Source: JARFQW01 sp963842955
GTDB lineage: Bacteria; Pseudomonadota; Gammaproteobacteria; Steroidobacterales; XN24
DNA length: 64,000 nucleotides
NCBI GenBank assembly: GCA_963842955.1
Contig: CAWJIJ010000007.1
Span: forward strand, 248,001-312,000
Reading direction: 5' to 3'
In this document: in pieces, positions 42,185-51,352 of the stretch
How the letters are laid out: the number at the start of each line of letters is the position of its first letter
How positions within the stretch are numbered: position 1 is the stretch's first letter
The notes under the pieces: generated by a model
Told to the model about the DNA's origin: nothing
Database searches by the model: none
What the model saw: only the letters and a program-made list of their open reading frames with translations
Position numbers and translations under genes: made by a program

Positions 42185-44260
42185 ATGCCTGCCGACCCCG
42201 TTGCGATCTCGCCTCAGGATGGACTGAACCCGGAGCAGCGGGCGGCCGCCTGCTACGGGGAGACGGTCCCCGGCGGCGGTGTTTCAGCGGGGCCGTTACT
42301 GGTCATCGCCGGGGCGGGGACCGGCAAGACGATGACCCTTGCCCATCGCGTGGCCCACCTGGTCACGGCCGGCGTGGCACCGGAACGGATTCTCCTGATG
42401 ACCTTCAGCCGCCGGGCTGCGAGGGAGATGACCGAGCGGGCGCGGCGCATCGTCGAGCAGCGCCGGCGGGGTGAGGGCGGCGCCATTCGGCTCCCCTGGT
42501 CGGGCACGTTTCACTCGGTAGCCAGCCGGATCCTGCGGGAGTTTGCGTCCAACCTCGCCCTGGAACCGGGGTTCACCGTGCTCGACCGGGGCGATGCCGC
42601 CGACCTCATGGATGTGTGCCGCCAGGAGCGGGGCGTCGAGCGCCAACAGCGGCGATTTCCCAGGAAGGACACCTGCCTCTCGATCTACTCACGTACTGTC
42701 AATGCCCGGGCCGACCTGGGAGAGTGCCTGGCTGACTACTTTCCCTGGTGCACCGACTGGGAGCCGGAGCTGCGCGAGCTGTTCCGCGCCTACGCGGAGG
42801 CAAAACGGACCGCCGCCCTGCTCGACTACGACGACCTGCTCCTTTACTGGCACGAAATGATGCAGGTGGGGGAACTGGCCCAAGCCGTGGGCGAACGTTT
42901 CGACCACATTCTCGTGGACGAATACCAGGACACCAACCGCCTCCAGGCCGGCATCGTCAGAGGACTTCGGCCGGACGGCCGCGGAGTCACGGTCGTGGGG
43001 GACGATGCCCAGTCCATCTATGCCTTTCGCGCCGCCACCGTGGAGAACATTCTCGACTTCCCGGGCCAGTACACGCCGCCGGCGAGCGTGGTGACGCTGG
43101 AGCGCAACTACCGGTCTACCCAGGCCGTGCTGGATGCGGCCAATGATCTGATTGCCGAGGGCCGCCGCCAGTACAGCAAGCGCCTGAGCGCGACCCGTGG
43201 CCTGGGCCACAAGCCGGTCTATGTCACCGTAGAAGACGATGCGTCCCAGGTGGACTATGTCGTCCGTGCGGTCCTCTCGGCGCGGGAAACCGGGGTAAAG
43301 CTCATGGACCAGGCGGTGCTGTTTCGCAATGCCCATCACAGCGACCGGCTGGAACTCGAGCTGACCCGGCGAAACATACCGTTCGTGAAATACGGTGGCC
43401 TGAAGTTTCTCGAGTCGGCCCACGTGAAGGACTTTCTCTGCGTCCTTCGCTGGGGCGACAACCCGCGGAACCGGATAGCGGCGTTTCGCTGCCTCCAGCT
43501 GCTTCCGGGCATCGGGCCCGGGACCGCCGCGCGGGCGTTCGATTTCGTCGAGGCGGCCGGCGGATCGCTCACCACGCTTGGCGGGTTCTCACCGCCGCCG
43601 GCTGCGCGGGATGACTGGCCGGGGCTGGTCGAGCTGCTCGCCGGGCTGGCAGCCGGTGAGCCGGACTGGCGGCCGCAGGCCAGCCGGGTGCGGGCGTGGT
43701 ATCAGCCTCACCTGGAGCGGCTCTACGACACCTGGGCTGTGCGCGCCGGTGACCTGGACGCCCTGGAAGCGATCGCCGGGCAGTATCCGACCCGTGAAGG
43801 CTTCCTGACGGAGCTGTCGCTGGATCCGCCGCAGGCCACCGGGGATTTGTCCGGACCGCCGCTGATAGACGAGGACTATCTCGTGCTCTCCACCATTCAT
43901 TCCGCGAAGGGCCAGGAATGGGAGCACGTCTACGTGCTGAACGTCGCAGACGGCAATTTCCCGTCCGAGTTCGCGACCGGCCGGCCGGAGCAGGTGGAGG
44001 AGGAGCGCCGGCTTCTCTACGTGGCCATGACCCGGGCCAAGAGCGACCTGCACCTGCTCGCGCCCCTGAAGTACTGGGTAACGCAGCAGCCGAAGCTGGG
44101 GGCAAAGCATGTCTACGGGGCCCGAAGCCGCTTCCTTTCCGACTCGGTCATGGCCCGGCTGGCACCGGTTTTTCACGGGACCGGCCGCGCCGATGGGACC
44201 ACCGGTGGCCGGCCGTCTACAGTTGTGGACGTGGGTGAGCGCCTGAAAGACCTCTGGTAG
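42185..44260 (+). CDS. SOS-regulated UvrD/PcrA-like superfamily 1A helicase
   Basis: This is a 3'-5' SF1A DNA helicase of 691 residues. Motif Q/I: LNPEQRAAACYGE and IAGAGTGKTMTLAHR; Ia: LMTFSRRAAREM; motif II HILVDEYQDTN; III: VVGDDAQSIYAFRAA; IV: LERNYRSTQAVL; V: LSTIHSAKGQEWEHVYVLNV; VI: EERRLLYVAMTRAKSDL. It lacks the AddAB/RecB nuclease domain and has a divergent 2B region (GTFHSVASRILREFASNL). It is not UvrD itself, being shorter and with different inserts. A perfect LexA box immediately upstream ties it to DNA damage, so a repair or fork-restart role is likely. ATG 42185 is the only good start. Confidence 0.93.
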   Translation: MPADPVAISPQDGLNPEQRAAACYGETVPGGGVSAGPLLVIAGAGTGKTMTLAHRVAHLVTAGVAPERILLMTFSRRAAREMTERARRIVEQRRRGEGGAIRLPWSGTFHSVASRILREFASNLALEPGFTVLDRGDAADLMDVCRQERGVERQQRRFPRKDTCLSIYSRTVNARADLGECLADYFPWCTDWEPELRELFRAYAEAKRTAALLDYDDLLLYWHEMMQVGELAQAVGERFDHILVDEYQDTNRLQAGIVRGLRPDGRGVTVVGDDAQSIYAFRAATVENILDFPGQYTPPASVVTLERNYRSTQAVLDAANDLIAEGRRQYSKRLSATRGLGHKPVYVTVEDDASQVDYVVRAVLSARETGVKLMDQAVLFRNAHHSDRLELELTRRNIPFVKYGGLKFLESAHVKDFLCVLRWGDNPRNRIAAFRCLQLLPGIGPGTAARAFDFVEAAGGSLTTLGGFSPPPAARDDWPGLVELLAGLAAGEPDWRPQASRVRAWYQPHLERLYDTWAVRAGDLDALEAIAGQYPTREGFLTELSLDPPQATGDLSGPPLIDEDYLVLSTIHSAKGQEWEHVYVLNVADGNFPSEFATGRPEQVEEERRLLYVAMTRAKSDLHLLAPLKYWVTQQPKLGAKHVYGARSRFLSDSVMARLAPVFHGTGRADGTTGGRPSTVVDVGERLKDLW

Positions 44261-44291
44261 CCCGCATTCAGTCACAAGGGAGAGACCAGCG

Positions 44292-45023
44292 ATGAGCATC
44301 CTCGGAATCGATGTCGGCGGTTCCGGCATCAAGGGCGCGCCGGTGGACACGGACAGCGGGCGGCTGTTGTCGGAGCGCCTCCGCATTCCGACTCCCGATG
44401 GCGGGCGGCCGGCGGATGTGGCCGAGGTCATTGCCCAGATTGCCGAGCATTTCGACTGGCGGGGTTCTATCGGCTGCGCGCTGCCAGCGGTCGTGAAAAA
44501 CGGCGTGACGCTGACGGCCGCCAATATCCACGACGACTGGATCGGTTGCGATGCGGGTTCATTGATCGGCCAGGCTGCGGGCTGTGCGGTGAGTCTCATG
44601 AACGACGCTGACGCGGCCGGGCTGGCGGAGATGCGCTTTGGCGCCGGCCGCGATCAGTCCGGCGTGGCCATCGTGCTGACCGTGGGCACCGGCATAGGCA
44701 GCGCCATTTTCGTCGATGGCCGTCTCGTGCCGAATACCGAGTTCGGGCGCCTGGAAGTTCGCGGCAAGGAGGCCGAGGCCCGGGCCTCGGACCGGGTCCG
44801 CAAGGACAAGGACCTGTCGTGGGAACGCTGGGCGGCGCGATTCGGCGAATGTCTCAATGCGCTCGAGTCCCTGTTCTGGCCGGACCTTTTCATTGTGGGC
44901 GGCGGCGTCAGCAAGAAGCACGACCGCTGGGGGAAACACCTCGACGTCAGCACACGGGTTGTACCGGCCGCCCTGCTCAACGAGGCGGGCATCGTGGGCG
45001 CAGCGATGGCGGCTCGCCGATAG
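44292..45023 (+). CDS. ppgK: Polyphosphate glucokinase (ROK family)
   Basis: PPGK phosphorylates glucose using polyphosphate (and often ATP). The 243-residue protein has the phosphate-1 loop ILGIDVGGSGIKGAPVD at the N-terminus, the catalytic-base region MNDADAAGLAEMRFGAG, the phosphate-2 loop LTVGTGIGSAIFVDG, the polyphosphate-subgroup stretch VRGKEAEARASDRVRKDKDLSW, and the C-terminal FIVGGGVSKKHDRWGKHL. These last two are typical of PPGK rather than ATP-only ROK kinases. ATG 44292 follows AAGGGAGAG. It lies 31 bp after the helicase gene but under no obvious shared control. Confidence 0.92.
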   Translation: MSILGIDVGGSGIKGAPVDTDSGRLLSERLRIPTPDGGRPADVAEVIAQIAEHFDWRGSIGCALPAVVKNGVTLTAANIHDDWIGCDAGSLIGQAAGCAVSLMNDADAAGLAEMRFGAGRDQSGVAIVLTVGTGIGSAIFVDGRLVPNTEFGRLEVRGKEAEARASDRVRKDKDLSWERWAARFGECLNALESLFWPDLFIVGGGVSKKHDRWGKHLDVSTRVVPAALLNEAGIVGAAMAARR

Positions 45024-45067
45024 CGGGGTACGGAGCCCGCTGCCGGGTCATCCGCCGAACGGCGCAC

Positions 45068-47200
45068 CTACATGCCGAGTTCCCGGTACAGGAACGCATA
45101 GCGGTCCGCGACGTCCTCGATCTGCATCCATACGGGCTTTCCGGATCCGTGGCCGGCGCGCGTTTCCACCCGGACGAGGATCGGGTTGGGGCAGCCCTGG
45201 GCGGCCTGCAAGGCGGCGCCGAACTTGAAGCTGTGCCAGGGCACGACCCGATCGTCCCGGTCCGCAGTGACAATCAGCGTCGGCGGGTAGCAGGTGCCGG
45301 GACGGATATTGTGCACCGGTGAGTAAGCTCTCAACGCAGCGAACTCGGCTTCGTTTTCCGACAATCCGTAATCGCTGGACCACTGACGCGCGTTGGCGCT
45401 GGGGGTGTGGTAGCGAAGCATATCGAGGACGCCGACCACCGGGATTGCCGCGCCGAACAGGTTGGGATGCTGGGTGAGCACGGCGCCGACCAGCAGACCG
45501 CCGTTGCTCCGGCCGTTGATTCCCAGCTTGGGAGTGGACGTGTAGCCCTCGGCGATCAGGTGGTCGGCGGCCGCCACGAAGTCATCGAACACGTTCTGCT
45601 TATTCAGCCGCGTTCCCGCCTCGTGCCACTGGGCGCCGTATTCCCCGCCACCGCGCAGGTTGGCAACCGCCAGCGTGCCACCCAGGTCCAGCCAGAGGGC
45701 GAAGCGATTCTGATAGCGGGGTGTCTGGGATGAGTTGAAGCCGCCGTAGCCGTAGAGCAGGGTCGGATTCCTGCCGTCTCGCGGGGCATCCCTGGGCCCG
45801 ACGATGATCATCGGCACCCGGGTCCCGTCCTTGCTCTCGTAGAAAATCCGCTCGGTGGAAAGCGCGTCCGTGTCAAGGGCCGTACTGGCCTGCCTGAACA
45901 GGTCGCTCTGACCGCTCGTCAGGTCGTAGCGGAAAATAGCGTCGGGGCTGGTGTAGCTGGTGTAGCGATAGAAGGTTTGCGTGTGCTCCGGCCCCCCCTC
46001 GAAACCGCTGACCGTGCCCAGGCCCGGCAGCTCGACAGGCTCTTGCTCGATCCCATGGAGATCGAACGTTCGCACGACGCTTGCGGCGTCTTCAAGGTAT
46101 TCCACGATCAGCCGGTTGCCCACGCGGTTCGCCGACTCGATGGCGAACTCGCCCTCGGGAACGAGGTCCCGCCAGTTGGCCGGATCGGCAGCGCGCACAT
46201 CTACCGCAATGATCCGGCCCCGTGGTGCGCCGGCGCTGGTCAGCAGGTAAAACCTCGGGCCGTCGTTGCCCAGGTAGGTATAGCGACCGTCCCAGGCATC
46301 GAACAACGGCAGGATGTCTGCTTCGCCGTCCGTCAGTTCGCGGATATATATGGCGTTCGCGTCGTATCCGTCGAAGACCCGGATCAGCAGAAAGCGGCCG
46401 TCATCGGTGACCTGCGCGTAGGGATTCCGGGTGGGATGGTCGGTGATCTCGAAAACCAGCCCGTCATCCGACTGCGGTGTGCCGAGTTGGTGAAAGTAGA
46501 CTTGCACCTGCACGCTGTCGTCGCCGTTGCCGTCCAGGCCCGTCGGGTAACGGCTGTAGAAGAATCCGCTGCTGTCCGGCAGCCAGGCGGCGCTCGTGAA
46601 CTTCGTGTAGCGCAGGACCTCGGGGAAGTCCTCGCCCCGGTCAACCCGGCGGATACGCCATTCGTCCCAGTCCGTACCGCCGTCGGACACGGACCACGCA
46701 ACGAACCGACCATCCGGCGAAACGCTGTAGCCGGAGAGTGACACCGTGCCGTCTTCGCTCAGTCGGTTCGGATCGATGACGACGCTGGGCGGCCGGTCGA
46801 GATCGTCGGTAACGAACAGAACATTCTGGTCCTGCAGCCCGTCGTTGCGCTCGAAGAAGTAACGATCGCCCCGCTGGATCGGCGGCGTGTAGCGCTCATA
46901 GTTCCAGAGCTTCTTGCCCCGTTCGATGATACGTTCCCGGACCGGAATGGATCCCAGCCACGGCCGGGAGAGTTCGTTTTGGGCCGTCACCCACGCCTGG
47001 ACATCCTGCGAGCCCAGGTCCTCCATCCAGCGATAGGGGTCCGGTACCTGCGTGCCGAAGTAGTCGTCCACCTGTGCGGAGCGGCGCGCCGGGGGATAGT
47101 CCAGGGGTGTGGGCTCGTATCCGGCATCGTCATTCGCGGGCCGCGGCGCGCAGCCGACGGTCGTGCCAAGGGCGGCAGCGAGAAGCAACAAACGACGCAT
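45068..47200 (-). CDS. Prolyl oligopeptidase (S9A), predicted lipoprotein
   Basis: This serine peptidase cleaves after proline in short peptides. It has 710 residues, normal for S9A. The N-terminus MRRLLLLAAALGTTVGC is a lipoprotein signal with lipobox TVGC, so the enzyme is anchored in the envelope. The N-terminal beta-propeller begins DDYFGTQVPDPYRWMEDL. The catalytic domain has NGRSNGGLLVGAVLTQHP (nucleophile Ser), VTADRDDRVVPWHSFKF (Asp), and ETRAGHGSGKP (His). The frame is intact. ATG 47200 follows GGAGG. Confidence 0.95.
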   Translation of the reverse strand: MRRLLLLAAALGTTVGCAPRPANDDAGYEPTPLDYPPARRSAQVDDYFGTQVPDPYRWMEDLGSQDVQAWVTAQNELSRPWLGSIPVRERIIERGKKLWNYERYTPPIQRGDRYFFERNDGLQDQNVLFVTDDLDRPPSVVIDPNRLSEDGTVSLSGYSVSPDGRFVAWSVSDGGTDWDEWRIRRVDRGEDFPEVLRYTKFTSAAWLPDSSGFFYSRYPTGLDGNGDDSVQVQVYFHQLGTPQSDDGLVFEITDHPTRNPYAQVTDDGRFLLIRVFDGYDANAIYIRELTDGEADILPLFDAWDGRYTYLGNDGPRFYLLTSAGAPRGRIIAVDVRAADPANWRDLVPEGEFAIESANRVGNRLIVEYLEDAASVVRTFDLHGIEQEPVELPGLGTVSGFEGGPEHTQTFYRYTSYTSPDAIFRYDLTSGQSDLFRQASTALDTDALSTERIFYESKDGTRVPMIIVGPRDAPRDGRNPTLLYGYGGFNSSQTPRYQNRFALWLDLGGTLAVANLRGGGEYGAQWHEAGTRLNKQNVFDDFVAAADHLIAEGYTSTPKLGINGRSNGGLLVGAVLTQHPNLFGAAIPVVGVLDMLRYHTPSANARQWSSDYGLSENEAEFAALRAYSPVHNIRPGTCYPPTLIVTADRDDRVVPWHSFKFGAALQAAQGCPNPILVRVETRAGHGSGKPVWMQIEDVADRYAFLYRELGM

Positions 47201-47280
47201 TAAGGATCCTCCCCGGGGGCGTGGGCGCCCGGGGAGTCTATCGGCGGGTTCAGCGGGCGGGCAAGCCCGGGAAGGGGCTA

Positions 47281-47436
47281 GATCTCGCGGCTGCCACGGC
47301 GCGGCGGCAGCTTGCGCGCCACATCGCTCATCTGGGACAGCCAGTCCGCGGGGTGGCGGGCCTTTTCGGCGTGGCCGCGCGGATTACGGCTCCTCCGGCC
47401 CAGTAGGTTATGGCTGATCTTCTGAATCGAGTTCAT
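47281..47436 (-). CDS. Small basic protein, ~52 residues, unknown
   Basis: A short frame between the peptidase and threonine deaminase genes reads MNSIQKISHNLLGRRSRNPR and ends PPRRGSREI. It is strongly basic with a helical middle (ADWLSQMSDVARKL). The start has GGAGAAACC at a good distance, which is the main reason for calling it. A longer in-frame start 29 codons upstream lacks such a site. I recognise no family; a nucleic-acid-binding role would be guesswork. Confidence 0.4.
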
Positions 47437-47542
47437 CGGTTTCTCCGGGTTTCCTGCGCGGAATTCTCGCTCCCGCTCATGACGACGGAATGAAATTCGC
47501 CGCAGACCGGCTTCCGGGTTCATGTGGGCACGGGCTAACCCG

Positions 47543-49060
47543 CTAGCGCAGAAACATTTCGTAGGCCGGATTATCGGTTTCCTCGACGTAGCGATAGCCG
47601 ATCTTGTCCAGGAACCGGTTCAGTTCCTGCCGGTCGCCGGGGCCCGCGTGAAATCCCGCCAGCACCCGGCCCCAGGCGGCGCCGTGATTCCGGTAGTGGA
47701 ACAGGGTGATGTTCCAGCGCGAGCCCAGGCCCAGGAGAAACTTCAGGAGCGCGCCGGGCCGTTCCGGGAATTCGAAACGGTAGAGAAGCTCGGGGCCGGC
47801 ATCGGCGGTCCGGCCGCCCACCATGTGGCGCACATGGAGCTTGGCCACTTCGTTGTCGGTCATGTCGGTGAAGTCGTATCCGGCGGTGCCCAGCGTCGCC
47901 GCGAGACGCTCCCGGCTGTCGCCGGCGCCGATCTGCACCCCCACGTAGACATTGGCCCGCCGGGAGTCGGAATACCGGTAGTTGAACTCGGTGATGCTGC
48001 GTTTTCCGATGACCCGGCAGAATTTTCGAAAGCTCCCGGGCCGCTCGGGAATCGTGACCGCCATGATGGCTTCGCGTTTCTCGCCGAGTTCGGCACGCTC
48101 GGAGATATGCCGCAGCCGGTCGAAGTTCACGTTGGCCCCGGAGACGACCGCGACCAGCTCCTTGCCGTCGATTCCGCTGGATGCGACGTATTTCTTTACG
48201 CCGGCCACGCCAAGGGCACCGGCCGGTTCGGCGATCGAGCGGGTGTCGTCGAAGATATCCTTAATGGCGCCGCACAGCTCGTCCGTCGAGACAGTGATCA
48301 CCTCGTCCACGCACTGCCGGGCAATCCGGAAGGGTTCCTTGCCAACCTGAGCAACGGAGGCCCCGTCCGCGAAGAGGTCCAGCGTGCGCGCCGGCAGCCG
48401 CACCCGACGCCCGGCCGCCATGGCGGCGGCCAGGCACGCGGACCCCTCGGCCTCCACGCCGATGACGCGAATATCCGGCTTCAGATACTTCACATACGCG
48501 CCGATGCCGGCGATGAGGCCGCCACCGCCCACGGGCACGACGACGGCGTGCAGTTCGCCGCCGTGCTGGTTGATGATCTCCATGCCCACGGTGCCCTGGC
48601 CGGCGATGACATCGATGTCGTCGAAGGGGTGCACGAAGGCGTAGCCGTGGCGTTCGGCCAGCTGCCGGGCATGACCGGATGCCTCGTCGTACGCGTCACC
48701 ATGGAGAATGACGCGGGCGCCCAGCTGACGGACCGCCCGGATCTTGATCTCGGGTGTATTCCTGCCCATGACGATGTGAGCACGGATGCCGAGGCGGCGG
48801 GCGGCCAGCGCCACGCCCTGGGCATGATTGCCCGCCGAAGCGGCCACGACTCCGCGCGCACGCTGGGACTCGGGCAGCTGGACGATCTTGTTGTAAGAGC
48901 CGCGCAGCTTGTAGGAGAAAACCGGCTGGAGGTCTTCGCGTTTCAGAAGCACCCGGTTGCCGAGACGCGCCGACAGGTTCGGCGCCTCGTCCAAAGGCGA
49001 CTCGATGGCCACGTCGTACACTCGGGACGAGAGGATCTTCTTGACGGTGCGTTCCAGCAT
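47543..49060 (-). CDS. ilvA: Threonine ammonia-lyase, biosynthetic
   Basis: IlvA converts threonine to 2-oxobutanoate, the first step of isoleucine synthesis. The product is 505 residues. The PLP Lys lies in FSYKLRGSYNKI near residue 60, with the glycine-rich phosphate loop VPVGGGGLIAGIGAYV and AASAGNHAQGVALAA. The C-terminal half holds two ACT-like regulatory domains, each opening with an ERPG motif (IPERPGSFRKFCRVIG and FPERPGALLKFLLGLG), the site of isoleucine feedback. ATG 49060 follows GGAGCCT; the longer frame upstream adds unrelated residues. Other ilv genes are not in the window. Confidence 0.96.
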   Translation of the reverse strand: MLERTVKKILSSRVYDVAIESPLDEAPNLSARLGNRVLLKREDLQPVFSYKLRGSYNKIVQLPESQRARGVVAASAGNHAQGVALAARRLGIRAHIVMGRNTPEIKIRAVRQLGARVILHGDAYDEASGHARQLAERHGYAFVHPFDDIDVIAGQGTVGMEIINQHGGELHAVVVPVGGGGLIAGIGAYVKYLKPDIRVIGVEAEGSACLAAAMAAGRRVRLPARTLDLFADGASVAQVGKEPFRIARQCVDEVITVSTDELCGAIKDIFDDTRSIAEPAGALGVAGVKKYVASSGIDGKELVAVVSGANVNFDRLRHISERAELGEKREAIMAVTIPERPGSFRKFCRVIGKRSITEFNYRYSDSRRANVYVGVQIGAGDSRERLAATLGTAGYDFTDMTDNEVAKLHVRHMVGGRTADAGPELLYRFEFPERPGALLKFLLGLGSRWNITLFHYRNHGAAWGRVLAGFHAGPGDRQELNRFLDKIGYRYVEETDNPAYEMFLR

Positions 49061-49273
49061 AGGCTCCGGATCAGACCGGGAATCGCCGGCGGAGTCAATT
49101 CCCCGGCATGGCCGGCAAGCTGAGCGCGGGCGGCGCCCTGTCATGATTCATGCGCCGGGTCCTCTGAGAGCAACAGGGTCGCATGGACGGTTCTTTCGGC
49201 CCACCGCCGCCGGCCGTCCCGGCCACGAGTCTGCGGTGGGCCGGATCCTGACGGCAAGGGCGAACGAATACCC

Positions 49274-50509
49274 ATGCTGGAATGGGCGCTACAACTGGAA
49301 CCCGATGTGAGTGACTGGATCCCGACCCGGGCCGCGGGCATCGAGCGGCTGCGCGCCTTCGTTCCGGCGGCAGGCCCGGAATACCGCCGCCAGCGCAACC
49401 ACGATCTGGGGCCGGGGCGGCACGGGCACGTGAGCCGGCTGTCCCCGTGGATCCGTCGCCGCCTGATCAGCGAGGCGGCGGTGGTGGACCAGGTGCAGGC
49501 CTTCCACGGCCGGAAGAACGCCGAGAAGTTCGTGCAGGAGGTCCTGTGGCGGACTTACTGGAAGGGCTGGCTGGAGCAGCGGCCATCCGTCTGGCAGGCC
49601 TACCAGGACGATCTCGGCGCGCTGAGGGCGCAACCTCCTGACGGTCTGGAAGCGGCCGTGGCCGGCCGGACCGGCATCGAGCCCTTCGATGCCTGGGCCC
49701 GGGAGCTTGCCGACACAGGGTATGTGCACAATCACGCCCGAATGTGGTTTGCGAGCATCTGGATCTTCACGCTCCGCCTGCCCTGGCAGCTCGGCGCGGA
49801 TTTCTTTTACCGGCACCTGCTGGACGGGGATCCGGCCTCGAACACGCTGAGCTGGCGATGGGTGGCCGGTCTGCACACGAGGGGCAAAACCTACCGGGCC
49901 CGGCCCGACAACATTGCCCGCTATACGGTCGGGCGTTTCGCGCCCGTCACCGGGCTTGCCCGCCAGGCGGAGGCCTTGACCGAGACGCAGAGCCATCCCC
50001 GCGTGCCGGTATCTTCCGTGGGTGTGCCGGAAGCGGCAGAAGGCACCGGGCTGCTCATCACCGGGGAGGAACTCTCCCCGGAGACCACCGGGATGCGGAG
50101 CCATCGATTCGCCGCAGTGGCCGCCGGATTCCCCGGCCGCCTCGCCGCCGACCATGCCCTGGCCAAACCGGTGGTGAACTTTTCAACCGAAGCGGCCCGG
50201 GACGCTCTCGCCCGGGCCACGTGTCACTGGTCGGTTGCCGGAACCTGGCTGGACGCCAACACCTATATCGAGGACGCGCTCGACTGGGTCCGGACCCGAC
50301 GTCTGAACCGGGTGGTTATGCACAAGCCGGCCGTCGGTCCATGGCAGGATTCGAACGCGGCGCTGGCCGAGGCGCTGGCCGCCGCGGGTGTCCGGGTCGC
50401 CTGGTTCCGCCGCCCGTGGGACGACGAGTTCTATCCCGCGGCTCGCGCCGGGTTTTTCGGATTTTTCAAAGCCGTGGCGCCCCGGCTGCCAGGCGGATCC
50501 CCCGCCTGA
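49274..50509 (+). CDS. Photolyase/cryptochrome FAD-domain protein lacking the N-terminal antenna domain
   Basis: The protein is 411 residues. Its first ~220 match only the FAD-binding helical domain of photolyases: SRLSPWIRRRLISEAAVV, EVLWRTYWKGWLEQRPSVW, YVHNHARMWFASIWIF, LPWQLGADFFYRHLLDGDP, ASNTLSWRWVAGLHTRGKTY. The usual N-terminal alpha/beta domain is missing. Instead, after a linker (~225-260), residues ~260-411 form an alpha/beta-looking region (GTGLLITGEELSPETTG; YIEDALDWVRTRRLNRVVMH; AAGVRVAWFRRPWDDEFYPAARAG). FAD binding is likely; DNA repair activity is uncertain. No good ribosome site precedes ATG 49274. Confidence 0.75.
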   Translation: MLEWALQLEPDVSDWIPTRAAGIERLRAFVPAAGPEYRRQRNHDLGPGRHGHVSRLSPWIRRRLISEAAVVDQVQAFHGRKNAEKFVQEVLWRTYWKGWLEQRPSVWQAYQDDLGALRAQPPDGLEAAVAGRTGIEPFDAWARELADTGYVHNHARMWFASIWIFTLRLPWQLGADFFYRHLLDGDPASNTLSWRWVAGLHTRGKTYRARPDNIARYTVGRFAPVTGLARQAEALTETQSHPRVPVSSVGVPEAAEGTGLLITGEELSPETTGMRSHRFAAVAAGFPGRLAADHALAKPVVNFSTEAARDALARATCHWSVAGTWLDANTYIEDALDWVRTRRLNRVVMHKPAVGPWQDSNAALAEALAAAGVRVAWFRRPWDDEFYPAARAGFFGFFKAVAPRLPGGSPA

Positions 50510-50533
50510 TTCCCTTTCGGGCGCAGAGGACTG

Positions 50534-51352
50534 CTAGGGGTTGTTCGGGGGCGGCGCCTGGCGGCTGCCGCCCGCGTCCGGACAGCCGGCGGCCTCTTCC
50601 TTGAAGAACCGGACGATCACTTCGTTGCCCCCGTAAGGCCAGACGTGGCCGGCGTTGTACGTTCCCCAGACCAGTGGCGCTTCGCCGTCCAGCCGCTGCA
50701 GTTCGTCGTCCCAGGCCCCGGGCTCCCCGCGGGTGCGATTGACCCTGGCGAGAGTCACGACGGTCTTCGCCCAGTCCTCCCGGTATTCGCGGGGCTCGCC
50801 GCGCCCGAAAAGATAGATGACGGGCCTGGGCAGAGGCGCGTCTGCCACATAGGGTCCCAGCGCGCCGACCGGCGCAAAGGCCGCGAACAGGCAGGGGCGC
50901 TGACGCAGGAGATTGAAGGTCAGGTGTCCGCCGTTGGAGAACCCGGCGGCAAAGGTCCGGCTCGGATCTGCCCCGTAGCGTTCCTGCAGCGCGGCAACCA
51001 GCGCCTCGACGAAGGCCAGGTCGTTGTTCGCATCGTTTTCCGGCATGCCGTGCCAGCCGCGCATGCCGTCCCGGTCGGCGCGGGGCTGACCCTCGGGATA
51101 GGCGACGACGGCTTCCGGCCACGCTTCGTGGAACTCGACGGCCTGGTCGAAGTTTCGCGCAGTATCGCCAACGCCGTGAAAAATGATGACCAGTGGTGGC
51201 GTGCGAGTCTCGCGCTTCGGCGCATGAACTCGCGCGACGCGTTCGACGCCGTCGATCTCAAGGGTCAACCGGTCCAGGGCATGCAAAGCCGGGGATGCGG
51301 CCAGCAAGGCCGCAACTCCCAGGCCAAGGACAACAGTCCGCATCGCGATCAC
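50534..51352 (-). CDS. Exported polyhydroxybutyrate-depolymerase-like esterase (LpqC type)
   Basis: This is an alpha/beta-hydrolase esterase of ~272 residues with a signal peptide (VLGLGVAALLAASPALHA). The oxyanion region is PLVIIFHGVGDTA; the nucleophile elbow FAAGFSNGGHLTFNLL, and MRGWHGMPEND ahead of it, match the LpqC/Esterase_PHB family. A conserved His is in YNAGHVWPYGG. In family members the substrate is a polyester or feruloyl ester; here it is unknown. The GTG start at 51352 overlaps the MscS stop (GTGA), so it is co-translated with the channel gene. Confidence 0.85.
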   Translation of the reverse strand: MIAMRTVVLGLGVAALLAASPALHALDRLTLEIDGVERVARVHAPKRETRTPPLVIIFHGVGDTARNFDQAVEFHEAWPEAVVAYPEGQPRADRDGMRGWHGMPENDANNDLAFVEALVAALQERYGADPSRTFAAGFSNGGHLTFNLLRQRPCLFAAFAPVGALGPYVADAPLPRPVIYLFGRGEPREYREDWAKTVVTLARVNRTRGEPGAWDDELQRLDGEAPLVWGTYNAGHVWPYGGNEVIVRFFKEEAAGCPDAGGSRQAPPPNNP

